Assembly: GCA_017613995.1 (NCBI GenBank)
Contig: JAGACT010000224.1
Location: 1-18,261 of the forward strand
DNA: 18,261 bases
Source: Eubacteriaceae bacterium
GTDB lineage: Bacteria; Bacillota; Clostridia; Eubacteriales; Anaerofustaceae
Direction of reading: 5' to 3'
Position 1 is the first letter of the stretch. Each line of letters opens with the position of its first letter. Below are positions 6,764 through 13,081 of this stretch, one piece after another. Made by a program: the position numbers and the translations under genes. The notes under the pieces were generated by a model, which saw nothing but the letters and a program-made list of their open reading frames with translations, searched no databases and was not told the origin of the DNA.

Positions 6764-7897
6764 ATGTTCAGTGACAAGGAAAGAGCAAGAAGACTGAATG
6801 CTACGGCCGGTCTTATCAGGGACGAAGAACTTCAGGCGATATGGATCACCGGAAACGGCACGGTCGCCACGAATGATTTCGGCTGCTACCGCTATTTCAC
6901 CGACTGCCGGGTATCCTTCTACGTGGCCGGCGCGGTCATAACCCCCCAGGGCGATCTGATCGGCGTCGCAAAGGACGAAAACGAAAGACAGACTTTCTAT
7001 AAAGAGACCTTTGTAAAGGAAGCCGTCATCAACAGGGATCAGGTCGCGGGAGCGGCGGAGATACTCCGTTCCAAGGGGATCACAAAAGGCAGGATAGGCG
7101 TTCTGACGGATGTCCTTCCCTCCGCCTGGAAGCACCGGATGCTTGAATACATCCCCGGACTGGAATTCGTAGACGTATCCGATCAGGTCTTCGCCCTCAG
7201 GACCGTAAAGAGCATGGAAGAGATCGAGACCCAGCGCATCTGCGCGAAGATCGCAGACGCGGGATACGCCGCCATCTGCGAGGCATCCGTCCCGGGAGCC
7301 AGGGAAAGCGAGATAGTTGCCGCGGGCAATTACGCGATGCAGAAGATGGGCATGGAGCAGTCCTTCATGCTGATCTCCTCCGGAAGGTTCTCCATAGAAA
7401 ACAACACGATGCAGCTGCTGCACCATACGTCCTCCATCGACAACGTTCTCTCGAAAGGAGACAGCGTCGCCCTGGAGATGACCCCCCGCTACAACGGATA
7501 CTGGACCCAGATAGTCCGTACCATCAGCGTAGGAGCTCCGAACCCGGACCTTGAGGAATTCGTACGCGTTACGAGAGGCACCATCGAGGCGGGCAAGAAG
7601 GTAATGAAAGCCGGCATTCCCATTTCGGAAATGGTGGCTGAAATGGACAGATACGCAGTGGCGGAGGGCTACCGTCTGAGGGAGCCCATGGGACACATCT
7701 GCGCTGTCGACCTTAACGAGGAAAGAGTATCCAAGAACAACCAGAGACTGCTTACTCCCGGCATGTGCGTGATCCTTCATCCGACGGTGGTGAGCGATCA
7801 GGTGCCGAATGGCATCTTCTGGGGCGAATCCTACATAGTGACGGACACCGGTTACGAAACGATCATGAGCAGCTCCACGGAGCTGTACGTCTCCTGA
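6764..7897 (+). CDS. Second M24-family protein lacking metal ligands, 377 aa
   Basis: This is a tandem paralogue of the preceding gene, starting 12 bases after its stop; the AGGAGG site overlaps that stop codon. It has the same two domains and shared landmarks: Y/F-R-Y-F-x-D, LPxxW, S-x-ENN, GYWTQxVR, GH, LHPT, FWG and SSTEL at the end. The metal positions are E238, Q249, H311, H339 and G354, and the PepP His361 position is N318. Four of five ligands are therefore replaced in both copies, and three of the replacements (Q, H, G) are the same. That shared pattern points to selection for a different chemistry, or for a heterodimer. No signal peptide is present, so both act in the cytoplasm. The operon ends at the terminator at 7919-7945. 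Confidence 0.88.
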   Translation: MFSDKERARRLNATAGLIRDEELQAIWITGNGTVATNDFGCYRYFTDCRVSFYVAGAVITPQGDLIGVAKDENERQTFYKETFVKEAVINRDQVAGAAEILRSKGITKGRIGVLTDVLPSAWKHRMLEYIPGLEFVDVSDQVFALRTVKSMEEIETQRICAKIADAGYAAICEASVPGARESEIVAAGNYAMQKMGMEQSFMLISSGRFSIENNTMQLLHHTSSIDNVLSKGDSVALEMTPRYNGYWTQIVRTISVGAPNPDLEEFVRVTRGTIEAGKKVMKAGIPISEMVAEMDRYAVAEGYRLREPMGHICAVDLNEERVSKNNQRLLTPGMCVILHPTVVSDQVPNGIFWGESYIVTDTGYETIMSSSTELYVS

Positions 7898-7918
7898 CCG
7901 TCAGAGCGCACAAAAATC

Positions 7919-7945
7919 AGGCACACCTTCGGGTGTGCCTCTTTT
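7919..7945. terminator. Bidirectional terminator between the M24 pair and the TraX gene
   Basis: A perfect 9-bp stem (AGGCACACC at 7919-7927 with GGTGTGCCT at 7932-7940) has the stable TTCG loop and is followed by CTTTT on the + strand. On the - strand it is followed by GATTTTTG. It serves both converging transcripts. Confidence 0.92.
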
Positions 7946-7970
7946 CGTTTCGATGTGATGCTTTACGGGA

Positions 7971-8660
7971 TCAGCACAGAAAACACCTGACGAAGTATAT
8001 GAGCAGCAGATGACCGGGGTAGAAAGTATAGAAAAGCCACTTGAGGCCCCTTCCCTTCTGCCCGTTGTAAAGGTAAACGGGGACAAAGCCCAGGATCCCC
8101 CAGAAGTAGATGCCTACGTTGCGCAGCATGACGTGCACCGCAAGAGCGGCGGTGTTCCTTATCCACAGGGCCCGCTCCCGCAGAACGTAGTATACGCAGA
8201 TCAGGGCCACCGCGACCATGCTGTAATCGAGTCCGAGAAGGATCGCCGACGCCATGAAGCACGCAGCGGTCAGAAACACCCCCAGATACACCCGGAAGTT
8301 CCTGCCTTTTTCCAGGATCTTCTCAGCGCACATCAGGCAGATCATCGCCCAGCAGAAAGTGAGCATGATGTTCTGGTGGGAGAATTCCAGGATCTTTCCC
8401 GATGTCACCAGATCGAAGGGGACCTCGCTTATCAGGCCGAACAGCAGCATCCTCTTCAGGTACCTGATCCTGTCATGGGTATGACAGAATCCCTCGCACA
8501 GACAGAATGCGAAGACGGGCATGGCTATCCTTCCCGCTATCCTCATCCACGTCTGAGCCGGGAAGAAATTGTCACCGATGTGATCCAGCACCATGGATAT
8601 CATGGCAATGAACTTCAGCGTCGTGCCGTCCAGTATTCCTGTTTTTTTCTCTGTGTCCAT
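7971..8660 (-). CDS. TraX-family membrane protein, 229 aa
   Basis: The N-terminus LDGTTLKFIAMISMVLDHIGDNFFP, followed by MRIAGRIAMPVFAFCLCEGF and RYLKRMLLFGLISEVPFD, is the signature of the TraX family (PF05857). About seven or eight hydrophobic helices span the chain, and it ends with a short cytoplasmic or membrane tail. F-plasmid TraX N-acetylates pilin; chromosomal Firmicutes members are common and their substrate is usually unknown, but an acyl transfer role at the membrane is likely. No conjugation gene is present here, so the plasmid function should not be assumed. The gene lies 32 bases after the SUKH gene on the same strand, with a modest AGGACGG site before the ATG, and is probably co-transcribed with it. 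It ends about 25 bases before the shared terminator. Confidence 0.88.
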   Translation of the reverse strand: MDTEKKTGILDGTTLKFIAMISMVLDHIGDNFFPAQTWMRIAGRIAMPVFAFCLCEGFCHTHDRIRYLKRMLLFGLISEVPFDLVTSGKILEFSHQNIMLTFCWAMICLMCAEKILEKGRNFRVYLGVFLTAACFMASAILLGLDYSMVAVALICVYYVLRERALWIRNTAALAVHVMLRNVGIYFWGILGFVPVYLYNGQKGRGLKWLFYTFYPGHLLLIYFVRCFLC

Positions 8661-8692
8661 AATTAGCCGTCCTGTCGTAATCGTATGGGCCG

Positions 8693-9082
8693 TCAGGCCA
8701 GTTCCTTATCCATTTTCTGCAGGAATTCCCACAGGGAACCGGCAGCGGTGCTGTATGTGTCGTCGTCCGTGTTGCAGCTGTCGATCTGGCAGTATATCTT
8801 CTTTACTGGATTATAAGCCCAGAGCATTCCGCCCATATCGGATCCCAGGACCACGAAACCGGGCCACCATTTCTGCACCTCGTATTCGTCGTTTACATCG
8901 GACAGCTCCTCCAGAGGGTAGAAGCATCCGTAGCAGTTCTCCCCCAGGGGGCCCTCCCCCCCGTTATGCTCCTCCATGAAGGAGAGATAATCCTCCGGCA
9001 GTTCAAGGCCGTTCACGCTGCGTATTATCTCCTCCGGCTTGCCGTTGAACTCGAAATCCGCGAACATTTCTTCGTAATCCAT
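8693..9082 (-). CDS. SMI1/KNR4 (SUKH) family protein, 129 aa
   Basis: The pattern LELPEDYLSFMEEHNGGEGP, then YPLEEL, FVVLGSDMGGMLWAYN and a final helix SLWEFLQKM, fits the SUKH superfamily. Bacterial members are often immunity proteins that neutralise partner toxins, though some are general interaction modules. The length is typical for a single SUKH domain. There is no signal peptide. The ATG is preceded by AGGAG at a normal distance. No toxin gene is adjacent: upstream is a UROD-fold enzyme gene (91 bases away) and downstream is the TraX gene. Together with the Imm63-like gene at 3328 it makes two immunity-type genes without visible toxins. Confidence 0.85.
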   Translation of the reverse strand: MDYEEMFADFEFNGKPEEIIRSVNGLELPEDYLSFMEEHNGGEGPLGENCYGCFYPLEELSDVNDEYEVQKWWPGFVVLGSDMGGMLWAYNPVKKIYCQIDSCNTDDDTYSTAAGSLWEFLQKMDKELA

Positions 9083-9173
9083 TTTGCTCTCCTGTGATCC
9101 GGCACGATGCCGGTTTATCCATTTCGTCAGACGCTGCTGCCGCAGGTCTTCAGCGCGGCTCCCGTGAAGGGAT

Positions 9174-10175
9174 TCACGCTTCCTGACGATCCCTGTAGTA
9201 ATTCCTTACGTAGTCCTCGTAGAAATCCCTTATGATCTGATTGCGCTCCATGACAGCAGGATCCTTCCTGTTCCCGCCGAGATGGGCTCCGAAGACGAAT
9301 CCTCCTCCGGGAGCCAGGGTATCCACATACTCCGCCAGGGCATCCCTGAGCTTCGGTATGGGTACGTCCCCTCTGCCGAGTTCTCCCTGGCTGTCCCAGC
9401 CTCCGTCGATGGCTATCATGTTGCCGTACTTTGCCTTTATCCCCTTCAGGTCGTTGGTGATCTGAGCGGGGCCCCATGCCCTGACGTCCATCTCGATCCA
9501 GTCCCCCACGAAAGGTTCGCATCTTCCGCAGTCATGACGGGTCACCAGCATCCCGTTCTCATGGGCAATGTCTATGTGCTTCTGCTGCAGGGGCTTGAAG
9601 AACTCCCTGTACATCTCCAGCGAGAAGAACGGATTCAGATATGAAGCGTCGTCATCCATCATTGAAAGGATGTCGGGATGGGTATAGTAGATTTGTTGCT
9701 TGAGGACCTCGATATAGAATTCCGATACATACTCCAGCATGTCCTTGAGGGCCTGGGGCTCCTCGTACATGGCCAGGACCGTGTTCTGCATCCCAAGGAA
9801 CGATACGGCGGTGAGCCAGTAGTCAGCTCCTCCGACGGTCAGCACCCTGTTCTCCCGGTCCCAGTTTCCTTCCTGGGCCTTATAGTATCCTTCCCAGTCC
9901 CGGTCCGATACGTCGGGTTTTATGATGTAGCGGTCCCACTGGGTGATGTCCGGGCAGAGTATCTTGTTCGGGTTGGGCATGGCTCCCATGTTCATGGACT
10001 CGCATCCGACGTATTCCACCCCAAAGGAACTGATGTAGATGCCTTCCGGCGCGGACTGGGGCGTGAGCAGCTCCTCCGAGACCATGTTCCTGTAGGGATC
10101 GTAGTTCGAGGGAACATACTCGGGGATCTCTCTGTTGAGCATTCTGAGATAGTTCTCTTTCGGTGTTAGTGTCAT
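9174..10175 (-). CDS. UROD-fold methyltransferase-like protein with H-x-C-G zinc motif (copy 1), 333 aa
   Basis: The opening TPKENYLRMLNREIPEYVP and the TIM-barrel landmarks (GADYWLTAVSFLG, SMMDDDASY, LVTRHDCGRCEPF, IAIDGGWD, LAPGGGFVFGAH) place it in the uroporphyrinogen decarboxylase superfamily. The heme-pathway signature near the N-terminus (R-x-P-V-W-x-M-R-Q-A-G-R) is absent. H214 and C216 form the H-x-C pair that binds zinc in MtaA-type methylcobamide:thiol methyltransferases, but the third, C-terminal Cys of that group is not seen (PGGG in its place). A TTG at 10184 begins the same frame, but the AAAGAGG site is directly against it and about 9 bases from the ATG at 10175, so the ATG is chosen. 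Methyl transfer from or to a corrinoid is likely; the substrate is unknown. Confidence 0.85.
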   Translation of the reverse strand: MTLTPKENYLRMLNREIPEYVPSNYDPYRNMVSEELLTPQSAPEGIYISSFGVEYVGCESMNMGAMPNPNKILCPDITQWDRYIIKPDVSDRDWEGYYKAQEGNWDRENRVLTVGGADYWLTAVSFLGMQNTVLAMYEEPQALKDMLEYVSEFYIEVLKQQIYYTHPDILSMMDDDASYLNPFFSLEMYREFFKPLQQKHIDIAHENGMLVTRHDCGRCEPFVGDWIEMDVRAWGPAQITNDLKGIKAKYGNMIAIDGGWDSQGELGRGDVPIPKLRDALAEYVDTLAPGGGFVFGAHLGGNRKDPAVMERNQIIRDFYEDYVRNYYRDRQEA

Positions 10176-10205
10176 TTTCTTCAACCTCTTTGTACCATTT
10201 CTGTT

Positions 10206-10218
10206 ATATTCAGTATAT
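10206..10218 (-). promoter_or_regulatory. ATATACTGAATAT element before UROD-fold copy 1
   Basis: On the - strand the sequence ATATACTGAATAT lies about 30 bases before the start codon and differs at one base from ATATACTGTATAT before UROD copy 3 (17112-17124). It contains TATACT, a good -10 box, so it may simply be the promoter. The near-palindrome also allows an operator. Confidence 0.4.
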
Positions 10219-10298
10219 CACGTCCTTTCCGAAAAATCTCTTTTTTTCAGGTCCAGGCTGTCTCCGGGAAAACAGCTCTTCCCGATCTGCTCATCTTC

Positions 10299-10327
10299 TT
10301 GAAGCCTCCGTGCTCAGGTGATACAAT
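10299..10327 (+). promoter_or_regulatory. Probable promoter of the radical SAM operon
   Basis: TTGAAG (10299-10304) and TACAAT (10322-10327) lie 17 bases apart, four and five matches to the consensus. The expected start site, near 10334, puts a hairpin at the very beginning of the transcript. Confidence 0.55.
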
Positions 10328-10337
10328 ATTCCCGGTA

Positions 10338-10355
10338 CCTGCGCAGCAGCGCAGG
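10338..10355 (+). promoter_or_regulatory. Leader hairpin at the 5' end of the radical SAM operon
   Basis: CCTGCGC (10338-10344) pairs with GCGCAGG (10349-10355) around an AGCA loop, a perfect 7-bp stem a few bases after the expected start site and 11 bases before the AAAAGGAG ribosome site. There is no T-run, so it is not a terminator; 5' hairpins of this sort often stabilise mRNA. Confidence 0.45.
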
Positions 10356-10381
10356 ATCATGATGGAAAAGGAGAACATCCT

Positions 10382-10945
10382 ATGGACAGGAAACTTGCCG
10401 TTTTCTTCCCGGGGGCCGGCTATCACAACGACAAGCCCCTAATGTATTATTCGAAAAAAGCAGCTCATAAGCACGGCTTCGATCTGATCGAGCTCACCTT
10501 CGAGCTGTCCGGAGCCGCGTCCTCCGTGAAAAAGGACCGGCAGAAGCTGAAGGAAGCCCTCGGCACAGCTTATTCCCAGGCAGAGGAGGGTCTCGGAAAA
10601 ACGGATCTCGCTTCCTTCGACAGGGTGGTCTTCGTCGGAAAAAGCATCGGGACAGCGGTGATGGCCCGGTACTGCGAAGAGCACGGGATCGACGCCGACA
10701 TGATCATCTTCACGCCCATAGCCGAAACCTTCGATCATCCGAACCTGCGGGGCGAAGTGTTCTGCGGCAGCGCCGATCCAATGCTGGATAAGGATACTTG
10801 TCTGAGGCTGTGCGGGGAAAGCTCCCTTCACTGCACGGTGACAGACGGGGCCAACCATTCCCTGGAGACCGGGGACGTACTGAAGGATATCGAAAATCTC
10901 GGCATGGTCATCAGCGCCGCCGACAGGATATTCAGCAGGGCCTGA
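10382..10945 (+). CDS. Alpha/beta-hydrolase-fold protein, 187 aa
   Basis: The sequence begins LAVFFPGAGYHNDKPLMYYS and has the nucleophile elbow G-K-S-I-G-T with S88 between glycines, an Asp at D132 in GSADPML, and H159 in GANHSLE. Order and spacing fit a Ser-Asp-His triad of a small, lid-less alpha/beta hydrolase. The GSADP and GANHSL contexts are typical of esterase- or lipase-like members. There is no signal peptide. The ATG is 8 bases after AAAAGGAG. It is the first gene of a five-gene + strand operon, and the next gene starts 43 bases after its stop. Substrate unknown; a role in removing an acyl or phosphate-ester group from a product of the operon is speculative. Confidence 0.82.
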   Translation: MDRKLAVFFPGAGYHNDKPLMYYSKKAAHKHGFDLIELTFELSGAASSVKKDRQKLKEALGTAYSQAEEGLGKTDLASFDRVVFVGKSIGTAVMARYCEEHGIDADMIIFTPIAETFDHPNLRGEVFCGSADPMLDKDTCLRLCGESSLHCTVTDGANHSLETGDVLKDIENLGMVISAADRIFSRA

Positions 10946-10988
10946 GAAACGGACGGAACATATCCGCAAGGCCCCTGCGGAGGGAAAA

Positions 10989-11546
10989 ATGATAATACTG
11001 ATTACCGGCGCATCCCATACCGGCAAGACCCTTCTCGCCCGGATGATGCTGGATCGCCTGAAATACCCATACCTGTCCATCGACCATCTTAAGATGGGTC
11101 TTATACGAAGCGGCAACACCGGCCTTACGCCCGAGGACGACGATGAACTCACAGAGTATCTGTGGCCCATCGTCAGGGAGATGATCAGGACCGCCGCGGA
11201 GAACCGCCAGGACCTGACGGTCGAAGGCTGCTACATCCCCTTCGACTGGAGAGCCGACCTGCAGGATCTGAGTCCCGATTCGATAAGCTTCGTATGCCTG
11301 GTCATGACCGACAGGTACATAGACAGCAGCTTCGATAAGATAGTGGACCACGAATCGGACATAGAACACCGCTTCCGCGATACCGGCTGCACCGCGGAAG
11401 GTCTGAAGGAGGACAACAGGAACTTCGCCGAAGGCTTCGCCCGTTCGGGAGAAAGGATCGTACTGATCGACTCCGACTTCGAAGGAACTCTGCAGTCCGT
11501 CGCCGATACATTGTATTCTCAGATAAAAGGTCACATCAGGCCGTGA
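10989..11546 (+). CDS. P-loop kinase-like ATP-binding protein, 185 aa
   Basis: Residues 1-14 (MIILITGASHTGKT) form a beta-strand and Walker A loop, with K13 and T14. This is followed by YLSIDHLKMGLIRS, where the Asp sits as in small-molecule kinases of the adenylate kinase and 2-phosphoglycerate kinase type. A later strand, DLTVEGCYIPFDW, could carry the Walker B-like acid (the Glu), and a helix rich in Arg (EHRFRDTG) could be the lid. The protein is cytoplasmic and of normal length for a single-domain kinase. The GGAGGG site is only 4 bases from the ATG, which is rather close. Substrate unknown. It is the second gene of the operon and lies 16 bases before the small membrane protein gene. Confidence 0.8.
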   Translation: MIILITGASHTGKTLLARMMLDRLKYPYLSIDHLKMGLIRSGNTGLTPEDDDELTEYLWPIVREMIRTAAENRQDLTVEGCYIPFDWRADLQDLSPDSISFVCLVMTDRYIDSSFDKIVDHESDIEHRFRDTGCTAEGLKEDNRNFAEGFARSGERIVLIDSDFEGTLQSVADTLYSQIKGHIRP

Positions 11547-11562
11547 ACAAAGGGAGGAACCA

Positions 11563-11781
11563 ATGAAAAAACTGATGACGGTCACAGGCATCATACTGAT
11601 AGTATCCTGCGTGCTGGCCCTGCTTCTCGCCGCATGGAATCTGTACGCTTATTACCACGTACTGGACGGCTCAGCGGCAATGTATGCCAGACTGCACCAC
11701 AGAGCGTCCGTCTTTTTCTTTTCCGGGATCGGCCTAGCGCTGGCCGGGGCGCTGTGCATGGTGGTAAGGACGAAGCTGTGA
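11563..11781 (+). CDS. Small two-helix membrane protein, 72 aa
   Basis: Two hydrophobic segments (about residues 6-30, TGIILIVSCVLALLLAAWNLYAY in part, and about 49-67, SVFFFSGIGLALAGALCMV) flank a short loop LDGSAAMYARLHHR. Both ends are basic (MKK, RTKL). GGGAGG lies 5 bases before the ATG. The TGA stop overlaps the GTG start of the radical SAM gene, giving tight translational coupling. The family is unknown. It could anchor the other operon proteins to the membrane; it does not look like a peptide precursor for radical SAM modification, since there is no leader and core with repeated residues. Confidence 0.78.
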   Translation: MKKLMTVTGIILIVSCVLALLLAAWNLYAYYHVLDGSAAMYARLHHRASVFFFSGIGLALAGALCMVVRTKL

Positions 11782-12554
11782 ACGAATACCTTAGAAATCT
11801 CAGCAGGATCGAGATAGCCGTGACCGGCTCCTGTACGGGAAAATGCAGGCACTGCCAGAACGGGGATTCCACGCAGAGCACCGGTCACCTGGATACGCAG
11901 GCGGTGCTTGAGGCGCTCCGCAGCGTATGCTCCCGTTACCCCATAGATACCCTGATGGTCTTCGGAGGAGAACCGCTTCTTTTCCCGGATACGGTCTGCG
12001 CCATCCACCGGGAGGCGGCGAAACTGGGCATAGGCTCAAGACAGGTCATAACCAGCGGTTATTTCTCGAAAAACAGCGGGATGATCGAAAGGACCGCCCG
12101 GGATCTGGCGGAAAGCGGTGTAAACGATCTGATGCTCTCCGTGGACGCCTTCCATCAGGAGACGATCCCATTCGAGCCCGTCATGTATTTCGCAGAGTGT
12201 TTGATAAAGGCATCCGTCCCAGTAAGACTGCAGCCTGCATGGCTGGTCAGCCGGGAGGACGGCAACGCCTGCAATCTGCGCACGAAAGAGATACTGCGCC
12301 GTTTCGAGTCCCTGGGGATCCCGGAGGGAGAGGGAAACGTCGTTTTCCCCGCAGGGAACGCACTGAAGTATCTCCGGGAGTACTTTGCCCCGGGCGTGCT
12401 GCCCTCCTCCCCCTATGAGGAGGATCCCCGGGATATCCGTTCCCTGTCTTTTTCGGCGGACGGCGGCGTTCTGGGCGGAAACATATACGAAACGGACATA
12501 CTGGAGATAATAAGGACCTACAGCCCGGTTCCGGAGGAAGAAAAGGAGAATTAA
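11778..12554 (+). CDS. Radical SAM protein, 258 aa
   Basis: The CX3CX2C motif is C19, C23, C26 (in TGSCTGKCRHCQNGD), which binds the 4Fe-4S cluster that cleaves S-adenosylmethionine. GGEPL at 63-67 is the glycine-rich SAM-binding motif, and SVDAFHQ at 121-127 is a barrel strand seen in related proteins. The C-terminal part (FSADGGVLGGNIYETDILEI) resembles the end of SPASM-type proteins in layout but has no cysteines, so no auxiliary cluster is expected. Start: a GTG at 11778 that overlaps the previous stop (GTGA), with AAGGA about 7 bases before. A longer frame from 11634 would run over the membrane protein gene and is rejected. The substrate is unknown; neighbours are a hydrolase, a kinase-like protein and two unknowns. 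Confidence 0.9.
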   Translation: MNEYLRNLSRIEIAVTGSCTGKCRHCQNGDSTQSTGHLDTQAVLEALRSVCSRYPIDTLMVFGGEPLLFPDTVCAIHREAAKLGIGSRQVITSGYFSKNSGMIERTARDLAESGVNDLMLSVDAFHQETIPFEPVMYFAECLIKASVPVRLQPAWLVSREDGNACNLRTKEILRRFESLGIPEGEGNVVFPAGNALKYLREYFAPGVLPSSPYEEDPRDIRSLSFSADGGVLGGNIYETDILEIIRTYSPVPEEEKEN

Positions 12555-12559
12555 CAGGA

Positions 12560-12952
12560 ATGAGCAATGTAATAAGGGCAAACGCCAGCTCACCGGCGGA
12601 GGAATGGCTGTCCATGTCGAACCGTGGATTCGAGTGTTTTCTGGAAGTACTGCTTTACGCCGCGTCCGGTACCGAGATGACGCCTTCCGGGAAAGCTCTG
12701 ACAGACGCTCTGGCGGAACTCAGAGAGCTCAATGATATCGCGCCGGGTACGGCTTCCTTTGATATCGACGAGCTCCCTTGGGAGAGCGCCTCACTGGAGG
12801 ACGACGTGGCTTTCCTGACCGGCATCGCAAGGAAAGCCGCGGGGACCGGAACATGGAGCGGCCTTGGCTACGAGCCGAACATGGAGATACTTATCCCCTG
12901 GCTCGACAGATTCTCCGAAATGCTCGGAGAAATGCTTCCGAAGACAGAATGA
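12560..12952 (+). CDS. Hypothetical protein, 130 aa, last gene of the radical SAM operon
   Basis: It starts 5 bases after the radical SAM stop codon; the ribosome site (AAAGGAG at 12543-12549, or the weaker ACAGGA closer in) is inside or at the end of the preceding gene. It is a soluble, acidic, mostly helical protein opening with MSNVIRANASSPAEEWLSMS and containing W-rich helices at the end (NMEILIPWLDRFSEMLGEML). It has no cysteine cluster, signal peptide or membrane helix. I do not recognise the family. Position and spacing suggest it is made with the radical SAM protein in similar amounts and may be its partner. A terminator follows at once. Confidence 0.72.
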   Translation: MSNVIRANASSPAEEWLSMSNRGFECFLEVLLYAASGTEMTPSGKALTDALAELRELNDIAPGTASFDIDELPWESASLEDDVAFLTGIARKAAGTGTWSGLGYEPNMEILIPWLDRFSEMLGEMLPKTE

Positions 12953-12958
12953 TCCCGC

Positions 12959-12977
12959 AGGGCCGAAGGGCCCTTTT
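12959..12977 (+). terminator. Terminator of the radical SAM operon
   Basis: AGGGCC (12959-12964) pairs with GGCCCT (12969-12974) around a GAAG loop, and the final T begins a TTTT run. The stem is short but GC-rich, and it lies 6 bases after the stop codon. Confidence 0.75.
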
Positions 12978-12997
12978 AAAATGCGTAAATATCCGCA

Positions 12998-13009
12998 GAC
13001 CGATATCCG
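12998..13009. promoter_or_regulatory. GACCGATATCCG motif before UROD-fold copy 2
   Basis: The same 12 bases occur at 17063-17074 in the leader of UROD-fold copy 3. Here the motif runs into ATCCGCGGAT (13005-13014), a perfect palindrome, and the half ATATCCGC is also present 14 bases earlier (12989-12996). It lies about 40 bases before the -10 box. It may be a regulator site; chance cannot be excluded. Confidence 0.35.
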
Positions 13010-13048
13010 CGGATGCATTTGAGGTGAGCACGTCCGCCCCAGATGTGC

Positions 13049-13054
13049 TATAAT
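13049..13054 (+). promoter_or_regulatory. Probable -10 box of the UROD copy 2 gene
   Basis: TATAAT is a perfect -10 sequence; the -35 region (TGAGCA at 13025-13030, 18 bases upstream) is weak, as in an activator-dependent promoter. AGCAC and GTGCT form an inverted repeat across the spacer. Transcription would begin near 13061. Confidence 0.55.
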
Positions 13055-13081
13055 AAGGATATGGGAAAAGAGGTGAATGAC

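Noticed and set aside
5588..7780. A 730-codon open frame on the - strand opposite both M24 genes
   Set aside because: It has no recognisable domain, lies wholly antisense to two well-supported genes, and is of the kind that codon bias in GC-rich DNA leaves open.
7971..8660. TraX-family gene as a sign of a conjugative element
   Set aside because: No relaxase, coupling protein, type IV secretion gene or attachment repeat is present, and chromosomal TraX-family genes are common in Firmicutes.
9099..9113. CCGGCA-CGA-TGCCGG hairpin between UROD copy 1 and the SUKH gene
   Set aside because: A 6-bp stem without a T-run in the direction of transcription, so it is not called a terminator.
9174..10175. 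Annotation as heme-pathway uroporphyrinogen decarboxylase (hemE)
   Set aside because: The N-terminal arginine-rich signature is missing and an H-x-C-G motif is present, as in methylcobamide methyltransferases. The same reasoning applies to the other two copies, except for the motif in copy 2.
10439..11170. A 243-codon - strand open frame
   Set aside because: Antisense to the hydrolase and kinase-like genes, both of which have clear motifs.
11563..11781. Small gene before the radical SAM gene as a modified-peptide (RiPP) precursor
   Set aside because: The product is a two-helix membrane protein without a leader/core layout or repeated modifiable residues.
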